A stretch of 64,000 bases of DNA from Candidatus Fimivivens faecavium (lineage in GTDB: Bacteria > Bacillota > Clostridia > Oscillospirales > Ruminococcaceae): positions 62,001-126,000 of the forward strand of contig DVKH01000042.1 of assembly GCA_018716105.1 (NCBI GenBank). The letters run 5' to 3'. Of this stretch, positions 27,311-34,730 are shown in pieces. Within the stretch, counting starts at the first letter, position 1, and the number at the start of each line of letters is the position of its first letter. The translations under genes and the position numbers were made by a program. The notes under the pieces are model-generated. The model was not told where the DNA came from. It saw only the letters and a list, made by a program, of their open reading frames with translations, and did no database searches.

Positions 27311-28591
27311 TTACTGCGCGAGCAGTTTTTCGCAGCTTGCAATCTTAACAGATAAACAGAACAGTTCCACCGCCTGTTTCAGCTCCTTGATGCTTGGATA
27401 GCTCGGCGCAATCCGGATGGCGGCGTCGCGCGGGTCTTTTTTATAAGGGTGGGTCGCGCCCGCGCCGGTCATCTCAACGCCCGCCTCCCTGCAGAGGGCA
27501 ACCACCCGCTTCGCGCAGCCGTCGAGGGTCGTATAGGTGATGAAGTAACCGCCGTCGGGCTTGACCCAGCTTCCGACGCCGAGCCCTTCGAGTTCGTCCT
27601 GGAAAGCATCGATCACCGCGTCGAACCGCGGGCGCAGCAGCGCTGCATGCTTTTCCATATGCGCCATGACGCCCTCTTTGTTTTTAAAGAACCGCGCGTG
27701 GCGGAGCATGTTAAGCTTATCCCAGCCGATCGATTGGAACGCGATCTGCTTTTTGATAAACGCGGCGTTTTCCACCGAACAGGCCATAAACGCAACGCCC
27801 GCCCCCGGGAAGGTGATCTTCGAGGTCGAGCCGAACAGAAACGCCATGTTCGGGTTTCCGGCCTTCTTGCACTCCTCAAGGAGATTGAGAAGATGGGTAT
27901 TCCGGTAAATAAAGTGGACGCAGTAGGCGTTGTCCCAGAAGATGCGGAAATCCTTCGCGGCGGGCTTGAGAGCCGCCATCCTGCGGACCGTTTCGTCAGA
28001 ATAGGTACCGCCGAGGGGGTTCGAATACTTCGGCACGCACCAGATGCCCTTGATCGTCTCGTCGGAGGCGGCCAGCCGCTCAACCTCGTCCATATCGGGG
28101 CCGTCTTCGTTCATCTCAACGTTGATCATCTCGATGCCGAAAAACTCGGTGATGGCGAAATGCCGGTCATACCCCGGAACCGGGCAGAGAAACTTCACCT
28201 TATCATATTTGCCCCAGGGCTTCTCGGAACCGAGGACGCCATGAGTCATCGCGCGGGAAATGGTGTCGTACATAATGGTCAGCGAGGAGGAGCCGAACAC
28301 CATCGTCTCCTCAGGCGAAACCTCCATGATATCGGCGAACAGTTTTTTCGCCTCCTGGATACCGTCGAGCACGCCGTAGTTGCGGCAGTCGGTTCCGTCC
28401 TCCGACTGCAGGGAAGAAACCGAATTGAGCACGTCGAGCATCGGCATCGACAGCTCGAGCTGCTCCGCGCAGGGCTTCCCGCGCGCCATGTTGAGTTTGA
28501 GGCCCTTCGCCTGAAACTCCTTATAGGATTTCCGGAGCTTTTCCAGTTCTGCAGAAAGCTCCTCCCGGGTCATCTCCTGGTATGATTTCAT
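27311..28591 (-). CDS. Aspartate aminotransferase, class Ic (MocR-like type)
   Basis: A PLP-dependent fold-type I enzyme expected to interconvert aspartate and oxaloacetate. The 426-residue sequence has KLNMARGKPCAEQLELSMPM, a typical opening of the Ic group (Pfam alanine/aspartate aminotransferase, MocR-like). It also has CRNYGVLDGIQEAKKLFADI, the WDNAYCVHF strand, and the PLP lysine in GSTSKITFPGAGVAF. A strong GAGGAGG and a sigma-A promoter precede it, and it ends at a strong terminator, so it is monocistronic. Its substrate preference is inferred from the family only. Confidence 0.9.
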   Translation of the reverse strand: MKSYQEMTREELSAELEKLRKSYKEFQAKGLKLNMARGKPCAEQLELSMPMLDVLNSVSSLQSEDGTDCRNYGVLDGIQEAKKLFADIMEVSPEETMVFGSSSLTIMYDTISRAMTHGVLGSEKPWGKYDKVKFLCPVPGYDRHFAITEFFGIEMINVEMNEDGPDMDEVERLAASDETIKGIWCVPKYSNPLGGTYSDETVRRMAALKPAAKDFRIFWDNAYCVHFIYRNTHLLNLLEECKKAGNPNMAFLFGSTSKITFPGAGVAFMACSVENAAFIKKQIAFQSIGWDKLNMLRHARFFKNKEGVMAHMEKHAALLRPRFDAVIDAFQDELEGLGVGSWVKPDGGYFITYTTLDGCAKRVVALCREAGVEMTGAGATHPYKKDPRDAAIRIAPSYPSIKELKQAVELFCLSVKIASCEKLLAQ

Positions 28592-28646
28592 CTTCGGTTT
28601 TCCTCCTCGATTAAATCCATTGTTCCGCTCGTGTTTTGTCCTCTCG

Positions 28647-28675
28647 ATTATAGACGATCATCTCTCATTTTGCAA
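28647..28675 (-). promoter_or_regulatory. Sigma-A promoter of the aspartate aminotransferase gene
   Basis: TTGCAA (28675-28670) and a perfect TATAAT (28652-28647) on the minus strand are separated by 17 bases, 56 bases before the ATG. Confidence 0.88.
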
Positions 28676-28920
28676 GATGGAGTCCAATGAAGTTTCATCA
28701 TTTCTATCATCCTGTCAGCTTTTTCCCCATTTGGGCCTGTCTCTTTGTGAATTCAGCGTGAAATCCCGGCGTTTTATTGGTCTATTTTTACCTCGCACGG
28801 AATGCCGTTCCATCGGAACCGGTCAAATCCATGAAAGCTCCCGCTCTTTCCAATTCAAAATCCGGAGGTGCGGGATCCCAGCCGGAAACGCAAAAACCGC
28901 GTTTCTTTCTGTTGCCGGGA

Positions 28921-29379
28921 TATGATATAATAACCGCAGTGAATTGGCCCTCGGCCCAATCCGCCCCGCCAGAGGCGGGGCCTGCGCGGCGGACGCCGCG
29001 CGCTGCGCCTGTTGCATCACTTCCGCCCGGCTGCGGCCGGGCCCCGCTGCTCCCCGCAGCGGGCGAACCGCTTTGCGGCCCGCTGATATGATGCAATAAC
29101 CGCAGTGAACTGGCCCTCGGCCCAATCCGCCCCGCCAGAGGCGGGGCCTGCGCGGCGGACGCCGCGCCCTGCGCCTGCTGCATCACTTCCGCCCGGCTGC
29201 GGCCGGGTTCCGCTGCTCCCCGCAGCGGGCGAACCGCTTTGCGGCCCGCTGATATGATGCAATAACCGCAGCGGATTGAGCCAAAGGCCCAATTCGCCCC
29301 GCCAAAGGCGGGGCCTGCGCGGCGGACGCCGCGCGCTGCGCCTGCTGCATCACATCCGCCCGGCTGCGGCCGGGGAAAC
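28921..29379 (+). repeat. Tandem 166-bp hairpin-rich repeat, 2.75 copies
   Basis: The anchor TAACCGCAG recurs at 28931, 29097 and 29263, an exact 166-base period. Each full unit holds five consecutive palindromes: CCCCGCC/GGCGGGG (loop AGA), GCGCGGCG/CGCCGCGC (loop GA), CCCGGC/GCCGGG (loop TGCG), CCGCTGC/GCAGCGG (loop TCCCC) and CCGC/GCGG (loop TTT). Copies 1 and 2 are nearly identical; copy 3 has more changes and stops after the third palindrome. There are no unique spacers. Open frames across it (one of 237 codons on the minus strand) only reflect the lack of stops in GC-rich repeats. Confidence 0.9.
28923..28931 (+). promoter_or_regulatory. Extended -10 promoter element at the head of the 166-bp repeat array
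   Basis: TGATATAAT is a perfect TGn-TATAAT extended -10 element. The -35 region about 17 bases upstream is poor (TTCTTT), as is tolerated with an extended -10. Later repeat copies have TGCAAT at the same place, so only the first copy carries the promoter form. It would drive the hairpin array and possibly the carboxypeptidase gene downstream. Between the aminotransferase promoter and this element (28676-28920) I see no gene. Confidence 0.55.
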
Positions 29380-29453
29380 CGCCTTTGCTTACAGATACGA
29401 TAAATAAAGCCGGGCTTTGTCCGATCTGTTCTGTTTTCTATGGATCCGCGGCG

Positions 29454-29498
29454 CGGCTGCGCCCCAAACCTTAATTGGGGCCGGACAAGCCGTTTTTT
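29454..29498 (+). terminator. Possible terminator or attenuator before the carboxypeptidase gene
   Basis: CGGCT...AGCCG enclosing CCCC...GGGG, with an internal loop, is followed directly by six T on the plus strand. It lies 53 bases upstream of the ATG at 29551. It could end a transcript of the repeat array, or attenuate expression of the downstream gene. The internal loop makes the stem imperfect. Confidence 0.5.
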
Positions 29499-29550
29499 CA
29501 ATAATTGCGATGCACAAGATTCACGAACTCTTTGAGGAATAAAAAAGCAA

Positions 29551-30855
29551 ATGAAATTAAAGCGATTGATTCTGACCGTTCTGGCGGCATTACTGGTTTT
29601 TCCGGCTCTGTCGCCGCTTGCTTTAGCGGAGGAAAGCCGCGAAATTCAGTCCGAAGCCTATATTGTAATCGACGCGAAGACCGGACAGGTCCTGGCCGAG
29701 CGAAACAGCCGGGTACGCGAATATCCCGCAAGCATCACCAAAATTTTGACCGCCGCAATGGCGCTCGAGAATGGGAATCTGGACGACGTCGTCACCATGA
29801 CCGACGAAGCGGTCTGGAGCGTCGGCCGCGACACCACCCATATCGCGCTGACGCCGGGGGAAGAGGTGCCGGTCCGCTCGCTGCTCTATGCGACCATGCT
29901 CGCCTCGGCCAACGACGCGGCGAACGGCCTTGCCACCTATGTCGGCGGCGATCTTCAGAATTTTGTACGGCTGATGAACCAAAAGGCGGAAGAAGCCGGC
30001 GCGGCCGACTCCAATTTTGTCAATTCCAACGGCCTTCACGACCTCAACCACTACACCACCGCCTATGATATGGCGATGATCACGAAATGGGCGCTCACCG
30101 TCGACGGTTTTTCCGAGGTATTCGGCGCAGAGAGCTATACCATGCCGCCAACCAACAAACAGCCGGAGCCCCGGCTGTTCGGCACTTACCACATGATGAT
30201 CGTCGAGTCCGCCTTTACCTATGACGGCGCGTGGGGCGGAAAGCTCGGCTGGACGCCGGAAGCGCTTCACACGATGGTCACTGTGGCGGAACGGGATGGC
30301 GTCGAACTGATTTGTGTTGTCCTGAAGTGCAAAAACCAGTATGATAAGTTCCGGGATACCGCCGCTCTGTTCGATCAGTGCTTTGCGGAATATCAGCGCG
30401 CTGTTTTCTCAATCGATGAACTAACCGCCCCGCCGATGACCCTCACCGAGAACGGAAAACAGGTTGGCACCCTTTCGATTTTCCCGCAGGAAGTGGAAAT
30501 TGCGCTTCCGCCCGGGGTGACGAAGGAGGATGTTGTCCTCAATTACCGGCTCAAGGACTCCCCCGACAGCACGGAGTGGAAACCCTCGGTCGGGTTTCGG
30601 GATTTGGCCGGGAACGAATTGTGCCGCGTCGATCTCGGATTTGCGATCGACTCCGCCGCCTCTGCCGGCGCTGGGGAGGCGGTTGTGGTTCCGGCGCAGC
30701 GGCGCATCGGCTGGCCTATGAGAATCCTGATTGGGTTGGGCGTTTTCGCCGCGGCGCTGTTCGTTTTCCGCTCTTACAATATCGCAAAGCGCAGACGGAG
30801 GCGGATCGAGCAGCGGGAGCGCAGAAGAAGAGAGATGGGCCGGCGCGGGATATGA
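29551..30855 (+). CDS. D-alanyl-D-alanine carboxypeptidase (S11, DacF-like)
   Basis: A penicillin-binding-type serine peptidase that trims the terminal D-Ala from peptidoglycan stem peptides outside the cell. The 434-residue protein has a signal peptide (LILTVLAALLVFPALSPLALA), the catalytic S61-x-x-K64 in PASITKILTAAM, and SAN at 119-121. The third motif is K231-L-G in GGKLGWTPEA instead of the usual KTG. A C-terminal PBP5-like beta domain is followed by a membrane helix (MRILIGLGVFAAALFVF) and a very basic tail. It is transcribed from the plus strand with no obvious promoter of its own closer than the repeat array. Confidence 0.92.
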   Translation: MKLKRLILTVLAALLVFPALSPLALAEESREIQSEAYIVIDAKTGQVLAERNSRVREYPASITKILTAAMALENGNLDDVVTMTDEAVWSVGRDTTHIALTPGEEVPVRSLLYATMLASANDAANGLATYVGGDLQNFVRLMNQKAEEAGAADSNFVNSNGLHDLNHYTTAYDMAMITKWALTVDGFSEVFGAESYTMPPTNKQPEPRLFGTYHMMIVESAFTYDGAWGGKLGWTPEALHTMVTVAERDGVELICVVLKCKNQYDKFRDTAALFDQCFAEYQRAVFSIDELTAPPMTLTENGKQVGTLSIFPQEVEIALPPGVTKEDVVLNYRLKDSPDSTEWKPSVGFRDLAGNELCRVDLGFAIDSAASAGAGEAVVVPAQRRIGWPMRILIGLGVFAAALFVFRSYNIAKRRRRRIEQRERRRREMGRRGI

Positions 30856-30928
30856 CGCCCTGCGGAGCGGCAGGGCAGGGCAATGGGCTGTATGGGAGGC
30901 CGCCTGCGACGGAACCAGCCGTCCCCCA

Positions 30929-30974
30929 AAAACAAACGGAGCGGAAAGCGTTTGCCTTCCGCTCCGTTTGTTTT
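30929..30974. terminator. Bidirectional intrinsic terminator between convergent genes
   Basis: An 18-bp perfect stem (positions 30929-30946 with 30957-30974, 10-base loop) is flanked by A and T runs on both sides. It lies between the carboxypeptidase (plus) and the flavoprotein gene (minus), overlaps the latter's stop codon, and can end both transcripts. Confidence 0.93.
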
Positions 30975-31440
30975 ATGCCCGTTGTTTGCAGCTAAACGAA
31001 TCGGCGGTCACTTTGATCACCGCGGCCGCGTTTTCCGCCCCGGCCGGGAAGGTGAATTCCTTTCCGGTCTGATGAAGCATGATCCGCCCAAGCGCGCCGA
31101 GTTTTTCCTCCGGCGTCTCAACCAGCCGGGCGCTGCCGTTTCCGATAATACTCGCGTACCGGAAGCTGTAATTGCAGGCGGCGGGGCCCTCGATCAGCTC
31201 GTGCCCGCAGTCCATCTCAAATCCGACGCGGCTGTCCTTTTCGATCGCCGAAAGCCGCCGCCCTTCCTTTGCGCAGTGGAAATAGAGGGTGAGGACGCCG
31301 TCCGTAAGCTCATAGCCGAAGTTCATAGGGACAATATAAATCCCGTCTTCATCCACGAGGCCGAGCCGCGCGACTTTGCACCGTTCGATCACGCCGCGGA
31401 TCTGCTGCAGGTCTGTGACTTCGCGGTCTTTCCTTCTCAT
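30973..31440 (-). CDS. Pyridoxamine 5'-phosphate oxidase-like flavin-binding protein (NimA type)
   Basis: A 155-residue split beta-barrel protein of the PNPOx-like family that includes NimA nitroreductases; members bind FMN or F420-type cofactors. Blocks are IERCKVARLGLVDEDGIYIV, VPMNFGYELTDGVLTLYFHC, RVGFEMDCGHELIEG and YASIIGNGSARLVETPEEK, the usual order in this subgroup. The ATG at 31440 has AAGGAGG at good distance, and an overlapping upstream ATG is stopped after two codons. It lies downstream of gatB past a hairpin, so it is probably transcribed separately. The substrate is unknown; a role in antibiotic resistance is not implied. Confidence 0.85.
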   Translation of the reverse strand: MRRKDREVTDLQQIRGVIERCKVARLGLVDEDGIYIVPMNFGYELTDGVLTLYFHCAKEGRRLSAIEKDSRVGFEMDCGHELIEGPAACNYSFRYASIIGNGSARLVETPEEKLGALGRIMLHQTGKEFTFPAGAENAAAVIKVTADSFSCKQRA

Positions 31441-31473
31441 GTCATATCCTCCTTGCCGGTTTAAAATCAAGAA

Positions 31474-31509
31474 CGGGCCGGGAGGGGATATTTTCCCATC
31501 TCCGGCCCG
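31474..31509 (-). terminator. Probable terminator after gatB
   Basis: CGGGCCGGA pairs with TCCGGCCCG, with a further weak inner stem, eight bases after the gatB stop. It is followed on the minus strand by TTCTTGATTTT, a discontinuous U-tract, so efficiency is uncertain. Confidence 0.65.
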
Positions 31510-31517
31510 CAAACGGG

Positions 31518-32942
31518 TCATTTCCGCTGGTTGATCAGCGTGCGCAGGAGCGTCTCCGCCTGGACGGCGTCCGCTTTTCCGCGGGTCGCCTTCATGACGC
31601 CGCCGAGCAGCGATTTGATCGCCGCGTCCTTGCCGCCGAGGAAATCGCCGACCGCCTTCGGGTTGTTCGAAAGAACCTCTTTGCAGATCCCCTCGAGCGC
31701 GCCCGCGTCCACTCCGGCCATGTCCTCCTCGCTGACCAGCTCGGAGACGGGTTTCCCGGTGTCCAGCATCTTTTCCAGCGTCGATTTTGCGAGGTTCATC
31801 TTGAGTTTCCCGCTCTCAATCAGCAGAACAAGCTCGCGGAGCTGCTCCGCGGTGGCGCCGGCCGCCCATTCTTCCTTTTCCGCTTCGGTCGGGAAGCGGC
31901 GGAACATCTGTCCGACAATCAGGTTCGCGGCGGTTTTCGGGTTCTGGAGGCCTTTTGCCGCCTCGTCGAAATACTCCGCGACCCTCCGGTATTTGGTGAT
32001 CAGCTGCGCATCCGCCGCGGGAAGGCCGTAACCGGTCACATACCGCCGGTATTTTTCGTGCGGCAGCTCGGGGAGGAGCGCCCGGATTTCCTCAATGGTT
32101 TTTTCATCCGTTTCAATGGAAACCAGGTCCGGCTCCCGGAAATAGCGGTAGTCCTGTGCGTCTTCCTTGCCTCGCATGCTCATCGTCGTGCCGTCCGCGT
32201 CGTTGTAGCGCCGGGTCTCCTGAACAACCGCCTCGCCGCTCTCGATGAGATCCACCTGACGGTCGAATTCATACTGCATCGCCTTCGACATGAAGGTGAA
32301 CGAGTTCATGTTTTTGATCTCCGCCCGTGTGCCAAACTTTTCAGTCCCTTTTGGCCGGACCGAGATGTTGACGTCGCATCTCAGCGACCCTTCCTGCATT
32401 TTACAGTCGGATACGCCGATATACTTCATGATCAGCTGGAGCTTTTCGACATATTCCCGCGCCTCGTCGATCGAGCGGATGTCCGGCTCGGTGACGATTT
32501 CGATCAGCGGGACGCCGCCGCGGTTGTAGTCCACATAGGTGTCGCCGCGGTCGTGGACCAGCTTTCCCGCGTCCTCTTCGATGTGAATCCGGGTGATACG
32601 GATCTTTTTCCCGGATTCAAGCTCGATCCAGCCCTCATAGCAGAGGGGCTTGTCATATTCCGAAATCTGATAGGCCTTGGGGAGGTCGGGGTAAACATAG
32701 TTCTTCCGGTCCATCTTCGCGACCGGGTTAATCTTGCAGTTGGTCGCAAGGCCCGCCATGACCGCGTACCGCACCACCTGCTCGTTGAGCTTCGGGAGGG
32801 TGCCGGGAAGGCCGATGCAGATCGGGCAGCAGTTGGTGTTCGGCTGGGCGCCGAACGCGGTGGTGCAGCCGCAGAAAATTTTGGTTTTGGTTGAAAGCTC
32901 GATGTGGGTTTCAAGGCCCGCGACCAGCTCGTATTCTCTCAT
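31518..32942 (-). CDS. gatB: Aspartyl/glutamyl-tRNA(Asn/Gln) amidotransferase subunit B
   Basis: GatB binds and phosphorylates mischarged Asp-tRNA(Asn) or Glu-tRNA(Gln) before amidation. The 474-residue protein has the cradle domain with YELVAGLETHIELSTKTKIF, RKNYVYPDLPKAYQISEYDK and HIEEDAGKLVHD, and the C-terminal helical and YqeY-like tail ending EAVQAETLLRTLINQRK-like. It overlaps gatA by four bases and is the last gene of aspS-gatC-gatA-gatB. Confidence 0.98.
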   Translation of the reverse strand: MREYELVAGLETHIELSTKTKIFCGCTTAFGAQPNTNCCPICIGLPGTLPKLNEQVVRYAVMAGLATNCKINPVAKMDRKNYVYPDLPKAYQISEYDKPLCYEGWIELESGKKIRITRIHIEEDAGKLVHDRGDTYVDYNRGGVPLIEIVTEPDIRSIDEAREYVEKLQLIMKYIGVSDCKMQEGSLRCDVNISVRPKGTEKFGTRAEIKNMNSFTFMSKAMQYEFDRQVDLIESGEAVVQETRRYNDADGTTMSMRGKEDAQDYRYFREPDLVSIETDEKTIEEIRALLPELPHEKYRRYVTGYGLPAADAQLITKYRRVAEYFDEAAKGLQNPKTAANLIVGQMFRRFPTEAEKEEWAAGATAEQLRELVLLIESGKLKMNLAKSTLEKMLDTGKPVSELVSEEDMAGVDAGALEGICKEVLSNNPKAVGDFLGGKDAAIKSLLGGVMKATRGKADAVQAETLLRTLINQRK

Positions 32943-34411
32943 AACCGCACCCCTCTCTCCGCTGCCCGGAAGGTTTTATCTCCGGTTTCGCGCTCGTAAT
33001 GATACGCGGCGCGCAGGATCTTTGCCTCTTCAAAGCTGTTTCCGATCAGCTGCATCCCAACCGGCAGGCCCTTGGCGTCAAATCCGCAGGGGACCGAGAC
33101 CGCCGGCAGCCCCGCGATGTTGACCGGGACGGTGCAGATATCGGAGAGGTATTCCTCAACCGGGTCTGCCGCCTGCTTTCCCGCCTCAAACGCGGTCCGG
33201 GGAGCGGTAGGCGCAAGGATCACGTCGCAGCTTTCGAACGCCTCCCGGAAGGAGCGAACGATCGTTCCGCGCAGGTTCTGCGCCTTTTTATAATATGCGT
33301 CGTAGTAGCCGGAACTCAGAACGTAGTTCCCGAGCAGAATCCGGCGCTTTACCTCTTTTCCAAAGCCCTCGCTTCGGGTTTTGCAGATCATGTCGTTGAC
33401 CCCGACATAGCTTTCCGCCCGGTGGCCGTAGCGGACGCCGTCATACCGGCCGAGGTTTGAGGTCGCCTCGGCGCAGGCGAGGATGTAGTAAACCGGCAGC
33501 GCGACGCTCAGCGCGGGGAGATGGAACCGGACGATCTCGGCCCCGAGCGAGCGGTAAACCTCCGCCGCCTGCTCGACCGCCGCCCGGACGTCCTCGCGGA
33601 TGCCGTCAAAATATTCCTCCGCGATGCCGATGCGAAGGCCCTTAATGCTTTCCTGAAGTGTATCGGCGGCCGGGCCGTTCCGCCGCCCGCGGGAGGTCGA
33701 ATCCATTGGATCCTGCCCGGAGATGCCGTCAAAGACTATCGCCGCATCCTCGACCGAGGCGGTGATCGGCCCGATCTGGTCGAGGCTCGAGGCGTAGGCG
33801 ATCAGCCCAAAGCGCGACACTGCGCCGTAGGTGGGTTTCAGGCCCACCACGCCGCAGAAGCTCGCGGGCTGGCGGATCGAGCCGCCGGTGTCGGAGCCGA
33901 GGCCGTAGGCCGCGAGATTCGCGCCGACCGCGCTCGCGACGCCGCCGGAGCTGCCGCCCGCGACATGGTTCTGGCTGTGGGGGTTTTTCGCGCCGCCGAA
34001 GCAGGAGGTTTCGCACCGCGAACCCATCGCGAACTCATCCATATTGGTCTTGCCGAGCAGGACAGCGTTCTGGCTTTTCAGCGTCTTCCAGACCGTCGCA
34101 TCGTAGATCGGGACATAGCCCCTGAGGATCTTCGAGCAGCAGGTGGTTTCGATCCCGTCGGTCGAGATGTTGTCCTTGAGGGTCATCGGGATCCCCTCGA
34201 GCGGCGAAAGCGCTTCGCCCGCGGCAATCTTTTTGTCCACCGCCCCGGCCGCGGCGAGCGCCGTCTCCGGCGTTGTGCGGACATAGGCGTTAAGGGATTT
34301 GTTTTCCTCGTCGATCGCCTTTATATAAGCATTGGCCAGCTCCACGCAGGAGAGCTGTTTCTCGCTCAGCAGCCGGTGAAGCCGGCGGATGGTGCTTTTT
34401 TCTGTCTCCAT
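32939..34411 (-). CDS. gatA: Aspartyl/glutamyl-tRNA(Asn/Gln) amidotransferase subunit A
   Basis: GatA is the amidase that releases ammonia from glutamine for GatB. The 490-residue protein shows the full Ser-cisSer-Lys triad: K79 in IPMTLKDNIST, S154 in AGGSSGGVASAVG and S178 in GSDTGGSIRQPASFCG, at the same positions as in well-studied GatA proteins. It is preceded by gatC (19 bases) and overlaps gatB by four bases. Confidence 0.98.
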   Translation of the reverse strand: METEKSTIRRLHRLLSEKQLSCVELANAYIKAIDEENKSLNAYVRTTPETALAAAGAVDKKIAAGEALSPLEGIPMTLKDNISTDGIETTCCSKILRGYVPIYDATVWKTLKSQNAVLLGKTNMDEFAMGSRCETSCFGGAKNPHSQNHVAGGSSGGVASAVGANLAAYGLGSDTGGSIRQPASFCGVVGLKPTYGAVSRFGLIAYASSLDQIGPITASVEDAAIVFDGISGQDPMDSTSRGRRNGPAADTLQESIKGLRIGIAEEYFDGIREDVRAAVEQAAEVYRSLGAEIVRFHLPALSVALPVYYILACAEATSNLGRYDGVRYGHRAESYVGVNDMICKTRSEGFGKEVKRRILLGNYVLSSGYYDAYYKKAQNLRGTIVRSFREAFESCDVILAPTAPRTAFEAGKQAADPVEEYLSDICTVPVNIAGLPAVSVPCGFDAKGLPVGMQLIGNSFEEAKILRAAYHYERETGDKTFRAAERGVRL

Positions 34412-34430
34412 GTTGCCTCCTTAAATCCCG

Positions 34431-34712
34431 CTACATCCTCTTTTTGACCGGGAAATAGCCGTTTTCGCCGCCGTTGACATTTTGGAGGATGCGCTCCTGC
34501 GGGTAAGACGGGACGACCTCGTCCGGCCGAAAGACGTTTTTGAGGCCGTTGATATTGTCAAACTCATCCGCCTCATCCCCGGCCGCGGCGTTGACCGTGT
34601 CGGCGAAGGCGATGATCTTTTCCATGTCCTTCGTCAGCTCGTCCAGTTCGCTCTCGTCGACCGAGAGCTTCGAGAGGACGGCGATTTTATAGATTTCCTC
34701 GCGTGTTACCAT
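34431..34712 (-). CDS. gatC: Aspartyl/glutamyl-tRNA(Asn/Gln) amidotransferase subunit C
   Basis: GatC is the small belt that holds GatA and GatB together. The 93-residue protein has the usual N-terminal helices (VTREEIYKIAVLSKLSVDES and LTKDMEKIIAFADTVNA) and the C-terminal extended part (VFRPDEVVPSYPQERILQN). It lies 18 bases after aspS and 19 before gatA, in the same operon. Confidence 0.96.
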   Translation of the reverse strand: MVTREEIYKIAVLSKLSVDESELDELTKDMEKIIAFADTVNAAAGDEADEFDNINGLKNVFRPDEVVPSYPQERILQNVNGGENGYFPVKKRM

Positions 34713-34730
34713 TTTCGGGACCGTCCTTTC

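Noticed and set aside
27449..28585. 378-codon plus-strand frame opposite the aspartate aminotransferase
   Set aside because: Covers the aminotransferase and ends inside its start region; composition is that of a shadow frame.
28921..29379. CRISPR array
   Set aside because: The whole 166-base unit is conserved with no unique spacers, only three copies exist, and no cas genes are nearby.
28788..29501. 237-codon minus-strand frame across the 166-bp repeats
   Set aside because: The repeat length is not a multiple of three, so the three copies are read in different frames, and the peptide has no coherent repeat; the long frame only reflects absence of stops.
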